A stretch of DNA of 64,000 nucleotides from Rhodospirillales bacterium (GTDB lineage Bacteria > Pseudomonadota > Alphaproteobacteria > TMED109). The translations under genes were made by a program, and so were the position numbers. The notes under the pieces are model-generated. The model made no database searches and was not told the DNA's origin. It saw only the letters and a list, made by a program, of their open reading frames with translations. Within the stretch, counting starts at the first letter, position 1; every line of letters begins with the position of its first letter. This document shows positions 44,622 to 53,042 of the stretch, piece after piece. The stretch lies in assembly GCA_009839325.1 (NCBI GenBank), contig VXPW01000100.1:1-64000 (forward strand), written 5' to 3'.

Positions 44622-45344
44622 ATGCCCGCCGAACATACGGTCAAAGCTTTCACCGAGGATCTCGACAAGATCGAGCGCAGCTTGCTCGAGATGGGCGGCT
44701 TGGTGGAGGCCCAGATTGCGCGCGCCGTCACGGCGGTCGCGCAACGCGACAGCGAGTCGGCCGCGCGGATCATCGAGCAGGATTCAGAGATCGACCGCTA
44801 TGAGCAGGACGTCCAGGAGCAGGTCGAGCGGCTGTTTGCGCTCCGCCAGCCGGTCGCACAGGATCTGCGCATGACGATCTCCGCGATCCAGATCGCGGGC
44901 TATCTGGAACGAGCCGGCGACCTCGCGGCCAGCATGGCGCGACGATCCATTGTCCTCTGCGAGACGAGGGAGGTGCCCGGGCTCTATGCGCTACCGAAAC
45001 TGGGAGACGCCTCGCACACGATGCTCAAGGATGCGCTCGATGCATACCGCGACCGTAACATCGACCAGGCGAAGTCGATCCGGCATCGCGATCGGGAGCT
45101 GGACGACATGTACGTCGCCCTGTGCCGGGAGCTCCTGACCCACATGCTCGAGGACCCGCACCGCATCACGCCGGGCGTCCACCTGCTGTTCGTGGCCAAG
45201 AATCTCGAACGCATCGCCGATCACGCGACCAACATTGCCGAACTCGTGGACTACGTGACGACCGGGACTCGGGCGTCCGAGGACCGCCCCCGGGGGCGGG
45301 GCTTCCTCATGGAGGGCGCGCCGTCACCCGACGATCCGACATGA
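44622..45344 (+). CDS. phoU: Phosphate signalling protein PhoU
   Basis: 240 residues, two tandem three-helix PhoU repeats: the first around LLEMGGLVEAQIARAV, the second around TMLKDALDAYRDRNIDQAKSI, each with an E/DxxxD-type metal-binding helix (DSEIDRYEQDV, DRELDDMY). LERIADHATNIAE ends the second repeat. It relays Pst transport status to PhoR and suppresses PhoB phosphorylation at high phosphate. It starts 15 bases after pstB and its stop overlaps phoB (ATGA). The last 20 or so codons include a perfect GC palindrome. Confidence 0.95.
   Translation: MPAEHTVKAFTEDLDKIERSLLEMGGLVEAQIARAVTAVAQRDSESAARIIEQDSEIDRYEQDVQEQVERLFALRQPVAQDLRMTISAIQIAGYLERAGDLAASMARRSIVLCETREVPGLYALPKLGDASHTMLKDALDAYRDRNIDQAKSIRHRDRELDDMYVALCRELLTHMLEDPHRITPGVHLLFVAKNLERIADHATNIAELVDYVTTGTRASEDRPRGRGFLMEGAPSPDDPT
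45284..45299 (+). other. Perfect 16-base GC palindrome near the 3' end of phoU
   Basis: CCGCCCCC is joined directly to GGGGGCGG about 40 bases before the phoB ATG. As RNA it could only form a strained hairpin by opening the centre, so it may be a DNA or transcription-pausing element, or a mere result of codon use (Arg-Pro-Arg-Gly). It could tune phoB expression. Confidence 0.3.
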
Positions 45345-46039
45345 CCCACCGCGTTCTGGTCGTCGAGGACGACGACGAGATTCGTGACCTGATCCGTTAC
45401 AACCTGGTGGCCGGCGGCCTGGAAGTCGACGAAGCGGCCGACGGCGCCCAGGCGCTCGACATGCTTCGCAGGAACCTGCCGGATCTGGCAGTGATCGACT
45501 GGATGCTGCCCACCGTTTCGGGCGTGGACATCTGCCGCGCGGTTCGGCGCGAGCCGTCAACCAGCAAGCTCCCGATCCTGATCCTCACCGCCCGCAAGAC
45601 GGAAAAGGACATGTTGCAGGGGTTCTCCGGCGGCGCGGACGACTACATGGTTAAGCCGTTTTCGACGGCGGAGCTGCTGGCGCGTGTGCGCGCACTCCTG
45701 CGGCGCAACCGCCATGCTTCCGACGAGCACAAGGAATCGTACTTCTACCACGATCTCGAATTAAGCCCGGTGACCCATCGGGTCAGCCGGGCAGGACGGC
45801 GGGTGCATCTGGGGCCGACCGAATTCCGGCTGCTGCGCAAACTGATGGAGGCTCCGGAGCGCGTGTTTACGCGCCAGCAGCTGCTCGACTCGGTGTGGGG
45901 CGAAAATATCTATGTCGAGGAACGCACCGTCGACGTGCATATTCGACGCCTGCGAAAGGCCCTCAACGAAGGCGGGGGCCCCGACCTCATTCGGACCGTG
46001 TGGGCGACGGGGTACGCGCTGGACGTCGATAGCGCGTAG
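45341..46039 (+). CDS. phoB: Phosphate-regulon response regulator PhoB
   Basis: 232 residues: receiver domain with acidic pocket EDDDE, phosphoacceptor Asp53 in VIDWMLP, switch Thr in LTARK, and Lys in MVKPFS; then an OmpR/PhoB winged helix ending VDVHIRRLRKALNE and TVWATGYAL. It activates pst and other phosphate-starvation genes. ATG 45341 overlaps the phoU stop by four bases. It closes the operon, so the regulator would be autoregulated if the operon is PhoB-dependent. Confidence 0.95.
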   Translation: MTHRVLVVEDDDEIRDLIRYNLVAGGLEVDEAADGAQALDMLRRNLPDLAVIDWMLPTVSGVDICRAVRREPSTSKLPILILTARKTEKDMLQGFSGGADDYMVKPFSTAELLARVRALLRRNRHASDEHKESYFYHDLELSPVTHRVSRAGRRVHLGPTEFRLLRKLMEAPERVFTRQQLLDSVWGENIYVEERTVDVHIRRLRKALNEGGGPDLIRTVWATGYALDVDSA

Positions 46040-46280
46040 CGAGGCTCCGCCGGAATTTCCGGGTCCCGGGGGAAAGGCGCTGCCACCGGCGCCTGTCTAC
46101 GCGCGCCGCCGCCGTCAGGCCGCGATGCCGCCCGCCGGCGGAACCTGCCCCCCCGGCGCCTCCGCCGTTGCGGCGGGCTGCCCCGCAGCCGTTGCAATTC
46201 CGGCGACAAATTGGAATGGTGCGGTCCGCCTTTGACTTCGGTACGGCGTCTCCCAGCGTGTTGTTTCAGGAGGTCCGCAC

Positions 46281-47372
46281 ATGCGGAATGCAATCCTATT
46301 TGGCCTGGCGGGGATCGCCGTCGGCGTATTGATCACGTACTTCGCGGGTCGCGACGGCGAACCGGCCTCCCAGACGGAGGAAGCCGCGCCGCCGCCGGCG
46401 GTCGAGGACACCGTGCGCTGGAAGATGGCGAGCACGTTCGCCGGGTCACTCACGCAGCTCGGATCACTCGGCATTCGGGTCCAGGATCAGGTCGAAGCCG
46501 TCTCGGACGGCGCCGTCCAGATCAAGTTCTTCGACCCCGGCGCGCTGGTGCCGGCCCTCGAGATCTTCGATGCCGTGTCCAGCGGCGGGCTCGATGCCGG
46601 CTGGTCGACGCCGGGTTACTGGGCCGGGAAGGTGCCGGCGCTTCAGCTCTTCGCGGCGGTTCCGTTCGGTCCGCCCGCCAACGAGTACATGGCCTGGTTC
46701 TACTTCGGCGGCGGCAAGGAGCTGTTCGAGGAGATCTATGCCCGGCACAACATCCGCGGCATCCTGTGCGGCGTGATTCCGCCGGAGGCGTCCGGCTGGT
46801 TCCGGCAGCCGATCGAGAGCGTCGATGACCTGCAGGGCCTGAAGATGCGCTTCTTCGGGCTGGGCGCCAAGGTGATGGACCGGGTCGGCGCCTCCACGCA
46901 GCTGCTGGCCGGCGGTGACATCTTTCCGGCTCTTGAACTGGGAACCATCGACGCAACCGAGTTCTCGATGCCGGCGATCGACCTGAACCTCGGCTTCTAT
47001 CAGGTGGCCAAGCACTACTACTTCCCCGGCTGGCACCAGCAGTCCACGAACTTCGAGCTGATGATCAACATGGATCGCTGGAACGGTATTTCACCGCTCC
47101 GGCAGACGCAGATCGAAACGGTCTGCGGGGACAATTTCCGGCACTCGATCGCGGAAGGCGAGACCATCCAGATCGCGGCGCTCGAGGAACTGCAGCGCAA
47201 GGGCGTGACGATCCACACGTGGCCGGAAGCCATGCTGGCGACGTTCCGCTCCGCCTGGGAGGAAGTCGTGGCGGAGGAGGTCGCGGCGGATGCGGACTTC
47301 GCGCGCGTCTGGGAGTCGCTGACGACGTTCCGGGAGCGGTACAAGCTCTGGCGGGATCTCGGCTACCTCTAG
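46281..47372 (+). CDS. TRAP transporter substrate-binding protein (DctP-type), orphan
   Basis: 363 residues. N-terminal hydrophobic segment (residues ~4-22), then a Glu/Ala/Pro-rich spacer that could be a membrane anchor instead of a cleaved signal. The DctP fold begins VRWKMASTFAGS; YWAGKVPALQLFAAVPFGPPANEYMAWFYFGGG and LKMRFFGLGAKVMDRVGAS (with the ligand-carboxylate arginine in this stretch) resemble the mannitol/chloroaromatic or alpha-keto-acid (TakP) subgroup. AGGAGGT at 46268-46274 is a near-perfect ribosome site. No DctQ/DctM permease is adjacent, so partners must lie elsewhere. Confidence 0.88.
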   Translation: MRNAILFGLAGIAVGVLITYFAGRDGEPASQTEEAAPPPAVEDTVRWKMASTFAGSLTQLGSLGIRVQDQVEAVSDGAVQIKFFDPGALVPALEIFDAVSSGGLDAGWSTPGYWAGKVPALQLFAAVPFGPPANEYMAWFYFGGGKELFEEIYARHNIRGILCGVIPPEASGWFRQPIESVDDLQGLKMRFFGLGAKVMDRVGASTQLLAGGDIFPALELGTIDATEFSMPAIDLNLGFYQVAKHYYFPGWHQQSTNFELMINMDRWNGISPLRQTQIETVCGDNFRHSIAEGETIQIAALEELQRKGVTIHTWPEAMLATFRSAWEEVVAEEVAADADFARVWESLTTFRERYKLWRDLGYL

Positions 47373-47378
47373 CCCGTA

Positions 47379-48176
47379 TCAGCGATCGGTCACGACGGTG
47401 TTCTGCCCGGAAACGTCGCGGCCGCGCACCAGGTACAGGTCCCGCTTCGCGAACTCGACGGTGCCGGATCGCTCTTCCAGGGCCTTGCCCAGCCGGCGGT
47501 CCCACACCGACGTCGTCGGCATGTAGCGACAGACGAAGCCGGCCCGCCGCCGGCCCGACCGGTTCGGCGCGCTGCCGTGCGCCAGGAAGACGTCGTGAAA
47601 GGAGATCTGGCCGGCTTCGAGGACGATGTCGCGCGCGGTCGTGTAGTCGACCGACGGATCGCACAGTTCCTCGTTCAGGGTGATGTCCTCGCCCTCGCGC
47701 CGGTGATGCAGGAGGATGTGACGGTTGCGATGGGTGCCGGGGAGCACACGCAGGCAGCCGTTCTCCGGAGAGGCGTCGTCGATTGCGATCCAGGCCGAAC
47801 AGCTGGCGAGCGGGCGAATGGGCCAGTACTCCCCGTCCTGGTGCCACGGCGTTTCCTTGCCCACGTTCGCGGGTTTTCCAAACACCGTGGAGCCCCAGAG
47901 CAGAAAATCAGGCCCAATCAGCTGCTCCACCATGTCAAGCACCTCGGGGATGCGGGCGAATTCCAGCCAGGCGTCGTCGCCTTCGAGCCCCTGCGTGCCG
48001 GCCTTCCGGAGGTGCGGGCAGAACATGTTGTCAGTGGTCATGTGGCCGTTGGCGTCGACAAGCTTGTCGAGCGCGCTGCGCATCGCTTCGATGGTCTCGG
48101 CAGGCAAGCGCCAATCGGCGGTGACGTGGCCGTCGCGCCCGTAGGCTTCCACCTGCGCATCTGAAAGTCGTGCCAT
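47379..48176 (-). CDS. Phytanoyl-CoA dioxygenase (PhyH) family protein
   Basis: 265-residue Fe(II)/2-oxoglutarate oxygenase. The iron-binding His-x-Asp is in TPWHQDGEYWP and the distal His in FLAHGSAPNRSGRRRAG, where the following arginine would bind 2-oxoglutarate. LRVLPGTHR is the usual PhyH strand. The substrate is unknown; bacterial members hydroxylate small molecules, phosphonates or lipids. AGGAGGGGG lies before the ATG. It converges on the TRAP protein gene with six bases between stops. Confidence 0.88.
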   Translation of the reverse strand: MARLSDAQVEAYGRDGHVTADWRLPAETIEAMRSALDKLVDANGHMTTDNMFCPHLRKAGTQGLEGDDAWLEFARIPEVLDMVEQLIGPDFLLWGSTVFGKPANVGKETPWHQDGEYWPIRPLASCSAWIAIDDASPENGCLRVLPGTHRNRHILLHHRREGEDITLNEELCDPSVDYTTARDIVLEAGQISFHDVFLAHGSAPNRSGRRRAGFVCRYMPTTSVWDRRLGKALEERSGTVEFAKRDLYLVRGRDVSGQNTVVTDR

Positions 48177-48356
48177 GGCCCCCTCCTGCTGGCGCCAGCA
48201 CCGATTTCGCCGCCACCTGTGCTGCCAGGGCGTGTTGGCGGGGGAAGGTAGGTCAGATGCGCCGACGGGCGCAAGCTCGGAAGCCCCGGGGGCGGTGCGG
48301 CCCGCCTGCAGGACGGTAATCGGCGTCTGGAACTTCTGGTACGGGCGCGGCCGGCG

Positions 48357-50603
48357 TCAGTCCTTGACGGCCGCCACCGCCGGCGTGGCGCCGGCCGTCA
48401 TGTCCGGCGCAACCTGTCGACGCCGTGCCCGGACCAGTGGCGGGCACACGTGCTCGTCGTGGTAGATCACCTGGCAGTCGAGGCAGTAGAAGCACTCGTC
48501 CATGCGGATCGAGCCGTTGGGTGCGATCGCGTTGATCGGGCACCGACGCGCGCACAGCTGGCACGGGGAGCCGCATTCTTCGCGGCGCTTCAGGGGATTC
48601 CGGATCCGCAACTTGCCGCCGATGGCCAGTGCCGCGCCGAGCGGGCAAAGAAACCGGCAGAAGAATCGCTCGACGAACACCCCGGCCGCCAGCAGGCCGC
48701 CGGCATAGAGGACGAACGGCCATGCCCGGTCGAACCGCAGTGAAATGGCGGTCTTGAAGGGTTCGACTTCCGAGGCGGTACCCGCGAGGTCCATGTCGTG
48801 GAACGACAGTGCGACCAAGACGGCCAGGATCACGTATTTCACGGGCCAAAGCCACTGATGCGCCCGGTAGCTCGGAACGAACTGCCGAACTCGCAGCGCC
48901 TGTGCCGCCTTGCCGAGCAGTTCCTGGAGTGCGCCGAAGGGACACAGCCAGCCGCAGTAGATTCCGCGGCCAAACAGAAAGAACGTGACCACGACGAACA
49001 CTGCGAGGAGCACGATCAGCGGGTCCGACAGCAGGACGGCGAGCCCGCTCTGGGAGACCGCTGACTGCAGCCAAGTCAGGATGTTCAGAATGGTGACCTG
49101 GGCACCCGCGTACCAGCCCATCCAGACCAGCACGAAGCCGAGGAATCCGAGCCGGACCCACTGCAGCAGGACCGGCCTCCGGGACAACCTGCCGTGCACT
49201 GCCAGGATGCCGCTCAGGACCACCAGGGAGGTCACGAGAATGGCAATGTTGACGCGCTGGGCGTCCCATGCGGCTACCCAGACCGGCACGTCGTGATCGG
49301 CTGCGAGCACCGCCGTGTTGGTTGGCAGCAGCACAAACTGGTCGTCCAGCGCGTAGTCCAGCCCGAACCAGGCCCCGTTGGTTCCCTCCTGATCCTCCAC
49401 CAGCACTTCCAGCGTCCAGGGTTTGACCGGGTCAATTCCGGTCTCGGCCGGAATCCAGAAGAGACCGATCTCGCCGAAGTCCGGCTTGTCTGTTCCGTGG
49501 AGGAACCCGAGGTAGCGATAGCGGTCCTTGCTGAGCTCGAAGGTCTGGCCCTCCTGCAGCAGACGCAGACGCCGGAACGGTCCGCTCGACAGATGCTTTT
49601 CGCCGTCGATGGAGTACGGACCGATCGTCATGATGCAGAGCATGAGATCGTTCGGGTTACGTCCGCTGACGAACAGGTCGTGCCAAGTGTTCCCGAGGAG
49701 ATTGCGGCCGACGGTCGGCGTCATCGCCGGGCCGGCGTAAATGTCGAGCAGCAGGTCTTCTTCGAACGGCGGTCGCGCCGCGCGGCTGGCGCGTTCGTTG
49801 GCGTAGACGTACAGGTCGGCCGCGCCCATTCCGCTGGCGGACAGGTCGGGCTCCGTGACGCCGACCGCCGCAGCCGCGTCCTTCGAAATCCGCAGCCGAC
49901 CGATGGCGTTGTGCTCGACCAGTGCGTCAAAACCGCGGGGGTGGAATGTCACGATGTCCAGCACCGGCTGATCGTGCAGCCGGATGCCCTTTGCCCGCGC
50001 GACGATCCGGGCCGCCCGCAGAATCGCCTCATTGAAGAGCACGGCGCTGATCGTGGCCGACGAGATACCGTCGATGGAGCCCGGTTCGCTGGACTGGGTG
50101 AGCTGCACCCGCAGCGGCGCTCGGATGTCGACGCCCACGTACTGGCGGGCAAACCGGGGCACCAGGTCCTGCAGCATGATGAGATCAATGATGGGTTCGC
50201 GATGCGCGACCACCCGGGCCCCGGCCAGCGTCCCGTCCAGCCGCAGTCCGACGGCGATCAGGAATTCGAGCGACGAGAATCCCAGCGATTCCGTGACGTC
50301 GCGGGTGACAAACACGTACCCTTGCAAGACGCCGCCGGTAAAGACCGGGGCGGCCGGGGGGTCCGCTTCCATCGGCTCGACGGCGTCTGCGTCCGCGAAG
50401 AGCTCCTGCACCAACTCGAACGACAGCCAGTCAGCGCCCAGGCCCGGGTTGGTCCAGGTGGCGAGTGGCACGGGGTACGCTTCTTCCTCGCCGTAGCCTT
50501 GGAGTTTTGTCGGCGTGGCTTCGTCGGCCTGCGCCACCGCGCGGGGCGGGTGCGGGGGCAGTCCGGCCACCAGCAGCGCGCAGACGATCAGCAATGCCCG
50601 CAT
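48357..50603 (-). CDS. NosR/NirI-family FMN-binding iron-sulfur membrane protein, orphan
   Basis: 748 residues. Signal peptide (MRALLIVCALLVAG, AVAQA); a periplasmic FMN-binding domain (about residues 75-195) whose DGISSATIS resembles the covalent flavinylation motif [ST]GATx[ST] (second residue Ser instead of Gly). Several membrane helices begin around residue 445. Cytoplasmic-side CxxxCP motifs are present (YCGWLCPFG about residue 548, RFLCPLG about 650), then ferredoxin-type cysteine clusters (CQLCARRCP and CFYCLDC). NosR feeds electrons to nitrous oxide reductase, but no nosZ/D/F/Y/L or apbE is in the window. It is divergent from the isomerase operon. Confidence 0.85.
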   Translation of the reverse strand: MRALLIVCALLVAGLPPHPPRAVAQADEATPTKLQGYGEEEAYPVPLATWTNPGLGADWLSFELVQELFADADAVEPMEADPPAAPVFTGGVLQGYVFVTRDVTESLGFSSLEFLIAVGLRLDGTLAGARVVAHREPIIDLIMLQDLVPRFARQYVGVDIRAPLRVQLTQSSEPGSIDGISSATISAVLFNEAILRAARIVARAKGIRLHDQPVLDIVTFHPRGFDALVEHNAIGRLRISKDAAAAVGVTEPDLSASGMGAADLYVYANERASRAARPPFEEDLLLDIYAGPAMTPTVGRNLLGNTWHDLFVSGRNPNDLMLCIMTIGPYSIDGEKHLSSGPFRRLRLLQEGQTFELSKDRYRYLGFLHGTDKPDFGEIGLFWIPAETGIDPVKPWTLEVLVEDQEGTNGAWFGLDYALDDQFVLLPTNTAVLAADHDVPVWVAAWDAQRVNIAILVTSLVVLSGILAVHGRLSRRPVLLQWVRLGFLGFVLVWMGWYAGAQVTILNILTWLQSAVSQSGLAVLLSDPLIVLLAVFVVVTFFLFGRGIYCGWLCPFGALQELLGKAAQALRVRQFVPSYRAHQWLWPVKYVILAVLVALSFHDMDLAGTASEVEPFKTAISLRFDRAWPFVLYAGGLLAAGVFVERFFCRFLCPLGAALAIGGKLRIRNPLKRREECGSPCQLCARRCPINAIAPNGSIRMDECFYCLDCQVIYHDEHVCPPLVRARRRQVAPDMTAGATPAVAAVKD

Positions 50604-50877
50604 GGGTCTCACTCCCAGTGCAGCCAGGGACACCGGTCCAAACCCCGCGATTGTCCAGCGCGGTCGAGAACGGTCAACGGCCCGGTGCCGGTCAGAACCA
50701 TAGACATTTGTCGCCCGGGAAGGGATGCCGGCAACCGGCGGGCGATGCCGCACCGCGACACCGGCCCCGGCCGCCGCCTGGTGCCAGTATGCTTGCGGAC
50801 CAGCGCTGCCCGGCATCCACTGCCCGTACCCCTGCCCCACGACGGACGCTTGGGTGGCGAATGGGGAGGGCCAAGCC

Positions 50878-51873
50878 ATGGCAACGGACCTGCTGTTTGG
50901 CATCCAGACCAACGGAATCAAGCACACGCACGCCGATCCGATGCCGGAGATCGATACCCGGTTCCGGATGGTCCGGGACGCCGGCGTGTTCGACTACGTT
51001 GACAAGACCCCGGCGCCGGGCGAGGTGAGGGAGTTCCTGGCGGCGAGAGACCGGTACGGGATTCCGGTGCGGGCCGGCGGTTGGTTCTACACGTTGGGCC
51101 GCGACGAGGATCTGCTCGTCCACAATCTGGAGGTCGGCCGGGAATTGGGCTCGCTGGTGCACAACGTGCAGTTCCTGGCGAATCATGCCGATGGCCACGA
51201 GGTGACCGACGATGAAGTGGTCAGCGCGTGCCTGCGGGCTGCCGAGGCGGGAGACCGGATTGGCGTCACTCCCTGTTTCGAGGTTCACGTCAACATGTGG
51301 TCGGAGGACTTCCGTCGCGTGGATTCCGTGGGTCGGTCGGTCGAGTCGCACGGCGTGCCGTTCAACATGACGCTCGACCACAGCCACGTGATCTTCAAGA
51401 TCGACAACCCCGAGGAACAGGATATCGGCGGGATTCGCGAGGCAGTGGCCGCCGGTGAAGTTGTGCTGGATCCGTACGCGCCGGGAAACGTTTGCCAGCG
51501 CTGGATCGATTTCGGCTGGGTGCGTCACTGCCATGCCCGTGCGGCGGTTCCCAACAATCCGAAGAATGTCGCAGCGGTCGATGAGGACGGCAATCCGGGC
51601 CGGGGCATCCAGTATCCGTTCAAGCAGCCGGCACCCGGCGAATATCACGCGGAATGGCGGGAAGCCGCCCTGGAGCCGTGGAAGGAAGTCATCCGGGCCC
51701 TGTTGCGGCACCACGCCGCTGATGACGCGGCGACGCTTGGCCAGATTTCGACCGAATTCATTCCCAACCTGGACTACGGCGAGGGATGTCAGTACTCGCT
51801 GTTCGAGCAGGCCATCGCCTGCGTGGAATGGATGCGCGCCACCTGGGCAGAACTGCGCCCCACCACCCACTGA
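50878..51873 (+). CDS. Xylose isomerase-like TIM barrel protein
   Basis: 331-residue sugar phosphate isomerase/epimerase superfamily member (AP endonuclease 2 fold). The Glu of FEVHVNMWSED and the Asp/His of TLDHSHVIFK are likely metal ligands, with further acidic residues downstream (FIPNLDYGEG). Substrate unknown; members isomerise keto-sugars or process inositol and sugar-acid intermediates. GGGGAGG lies eight bases before ATG 50878. It is the first of three same-strand genes with about 30-base gaps (isomerase, enolase-superfamily enzyme, iron-type dehydrogenase). Confidence 0.8.
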   Translation: MATDLLFGIQTNGIKHTHADPMPEIDTRFRMVRDAGVFDYVDKTPAPGEVREFLAARDRYGIPVRAGGWFYTLGRDEDLLVHNLEVGRELGSLVHNVQFLANHADGHEVTDDEVVSACLRAAEAGDRIGVTPCFEVHVNMWSEDFRRVDSVGRSVESHGVPFNMTLDHSHVIFKIDNPEEQDIGGIREAVAAGEVVLDPYAPGNVCQRWIDFGWVRHCHARAAVPNNPKNVAAVDEDGNPGRGIQYPFKQPAPGEYHAEWREAALEPWKEVIRALLRHHAADDAATLGQISTEFIPNLDYGEGCQYSLFEQAIACVEWMRATWAELRPTTH

Positions 51874-51902
51874 GCGACCGTTCCGGCCCGGCTGGAGGAC
51901 CC

Positions 51903-53012
51903 ATGAAGATCACCGACGTCACCGTCACGCTGTTTCAGTGGGACGACATTCCCGCCACGTCCTACAACCGACACACCGGGATATTTGGTGGCTCGAGCGA
52001 GATGGGGTTGGTGACGATCCATACCGACGAAGGCCTCGAGGGGCACGCGTTCCTGGGGTCGGCGCTCGACGGCGCGCACGCCGACGGCCCCGATTTCATC
52101 CGCCACTTGAAGCCGCTCCTGATGGATCGAAATCCGCTCGACCGCGAACGGCTGTACGACGACCTCTGCCACCGGAACCGCGCCGTGGCCTGGCGTGCCA
52201 TCGGCGCCGCGGACATCGCGCTGTGGGACCTCGCGGGGAAGGCGGCCGGGCTGCCGGTGCACCAGTTGATCGGCACGTATCGGCACAGCGTGCCGGCGTA
52301 CGCGTCGTCAGCGCTGCTGCCATCGAAGGAGGCGTACGCCGAGGAAGCGGTGCGGATCAAGGAGGCCGGGTGGGCGGCCTACAAGATTCACCCGCCCACG
52401 CGCTGGGCGGAGGACATCGAGGTGTGCCGGGCCGTGCGGCAGGCCGTCGGGGACGACTACCGCGTCATGCTGGATTCGACCTGGAGCTACTCCTTCCAGC
52501 ACGCGATCCGCGTCGGACGCGCCATCGAGGAACTCGGGTTCTACTGGTACGAGGATCCGCTTGCCGACGACGACATCTACAACTGCGTCAAGCTTCGGGA
52601 AAAGCTGAACATTCCCCTCATGGCGACCGAGTACTCGCCCGGCGGCTTCACGGCCTACGTCCCGTGGATCATGATGCGGGCGACCGACTATCTGCGCGGC
52701 GACGTGGCGGTCAAGGGCGGAATTACCGGCATTCTGAAGACCGCGCATCTTGCCGAGGCGTTCGGGATGAACTACGAGGTTCATCACGGCGGCAACTCGC
52801 ACAACAACTGGGCCAACCTGCACGTGATTGCCGCCATTCCCAACACGGAGTTCTTCGAGGTGCTGCTGCCGGCGGATGCCCAGAAGTACGGCCTCGTCGA
52901 GGACTTGAGCCCGGACTCCGAAGGTCTCGTCTATCCGCCGAGCCGACCTGGAATCGGCGCTGAGATCGACTTCGATCTGATCGAACGCAAGCAGACCGCC
53001 ATCCTCAGCTGA
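51903..53012 (+). CDS. Enolase-superfamily (MR/MLE) acid-sugar dehydratase-like protein
   Basis: 369 residues. N-terminal cap (MKITDVTVTLF, GLEGHAFLGSALDG) and barrel: strand-2 K-I-H in YKIHPP, metal ligands D (VMLDSTWSYS), E (WYEDPL) and E (MATEYSPGG), then GDVAVKGGITG, with the His base in YEVHHGGNSHNN. This fits the mandelate-racemase subgroup of acid-sugar dehydratases rather than muconate cycloisomerases, although K-x-H at strand 2 is not the canonical K-x-K. GGAGGA lies three bases before the ATG. Second gene of the operon; substrate unassigned. Confidence 0.88.
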   Translation: MKITDVTVTLFQWDDIPATSYNRHTGIFGGSSEMGLVTIHTDEGLEGHAFLGSALDGAHADGPDFIRHLKPLLMDRNPLDRERLYDDLCHRNRAVAWRAIGAADIALWDLAGKAAGLPVHQLIGTYRHSVPAYASSALLPSKEAYAEEAVRIKEAGWAAYKIHPPTRWAEDIEVCRAVRQAVGDDYRVMLDSTWSYSFQHAIRVGRAIEELGFYWYEDPLADDDIYNCVKLREKLNIPLMATEYSPGGFTAYVPWIMMRATDYLRGDVAVKGGITGILKTAHLAEAFGMNYEVHHGGNSHNNWANLHVIAAIPNTEFFEVLLPADAQKYGLVEDLSPDSEGLVYPPSRPGIGAEIDFDLIERKQTAILS

Positions 53013-53042
53013 GCCGCGGACCGGTTGCGGGAGCCACACGCA

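Noticed and set aside
46192-46220. Promoter-like TTGCAA, 17-base spacer, AATGGT before the TRAP protein gene
   Set aside because: Matches only 4/6 and 3/6 to consensus, not distinguishable from background.
49194-51002. A 602-codon plus-strand frame opposite the NosR-like gene
   Set aside because: Antisense to a gene with cysteine clusters and membrane helices; no support of its own.
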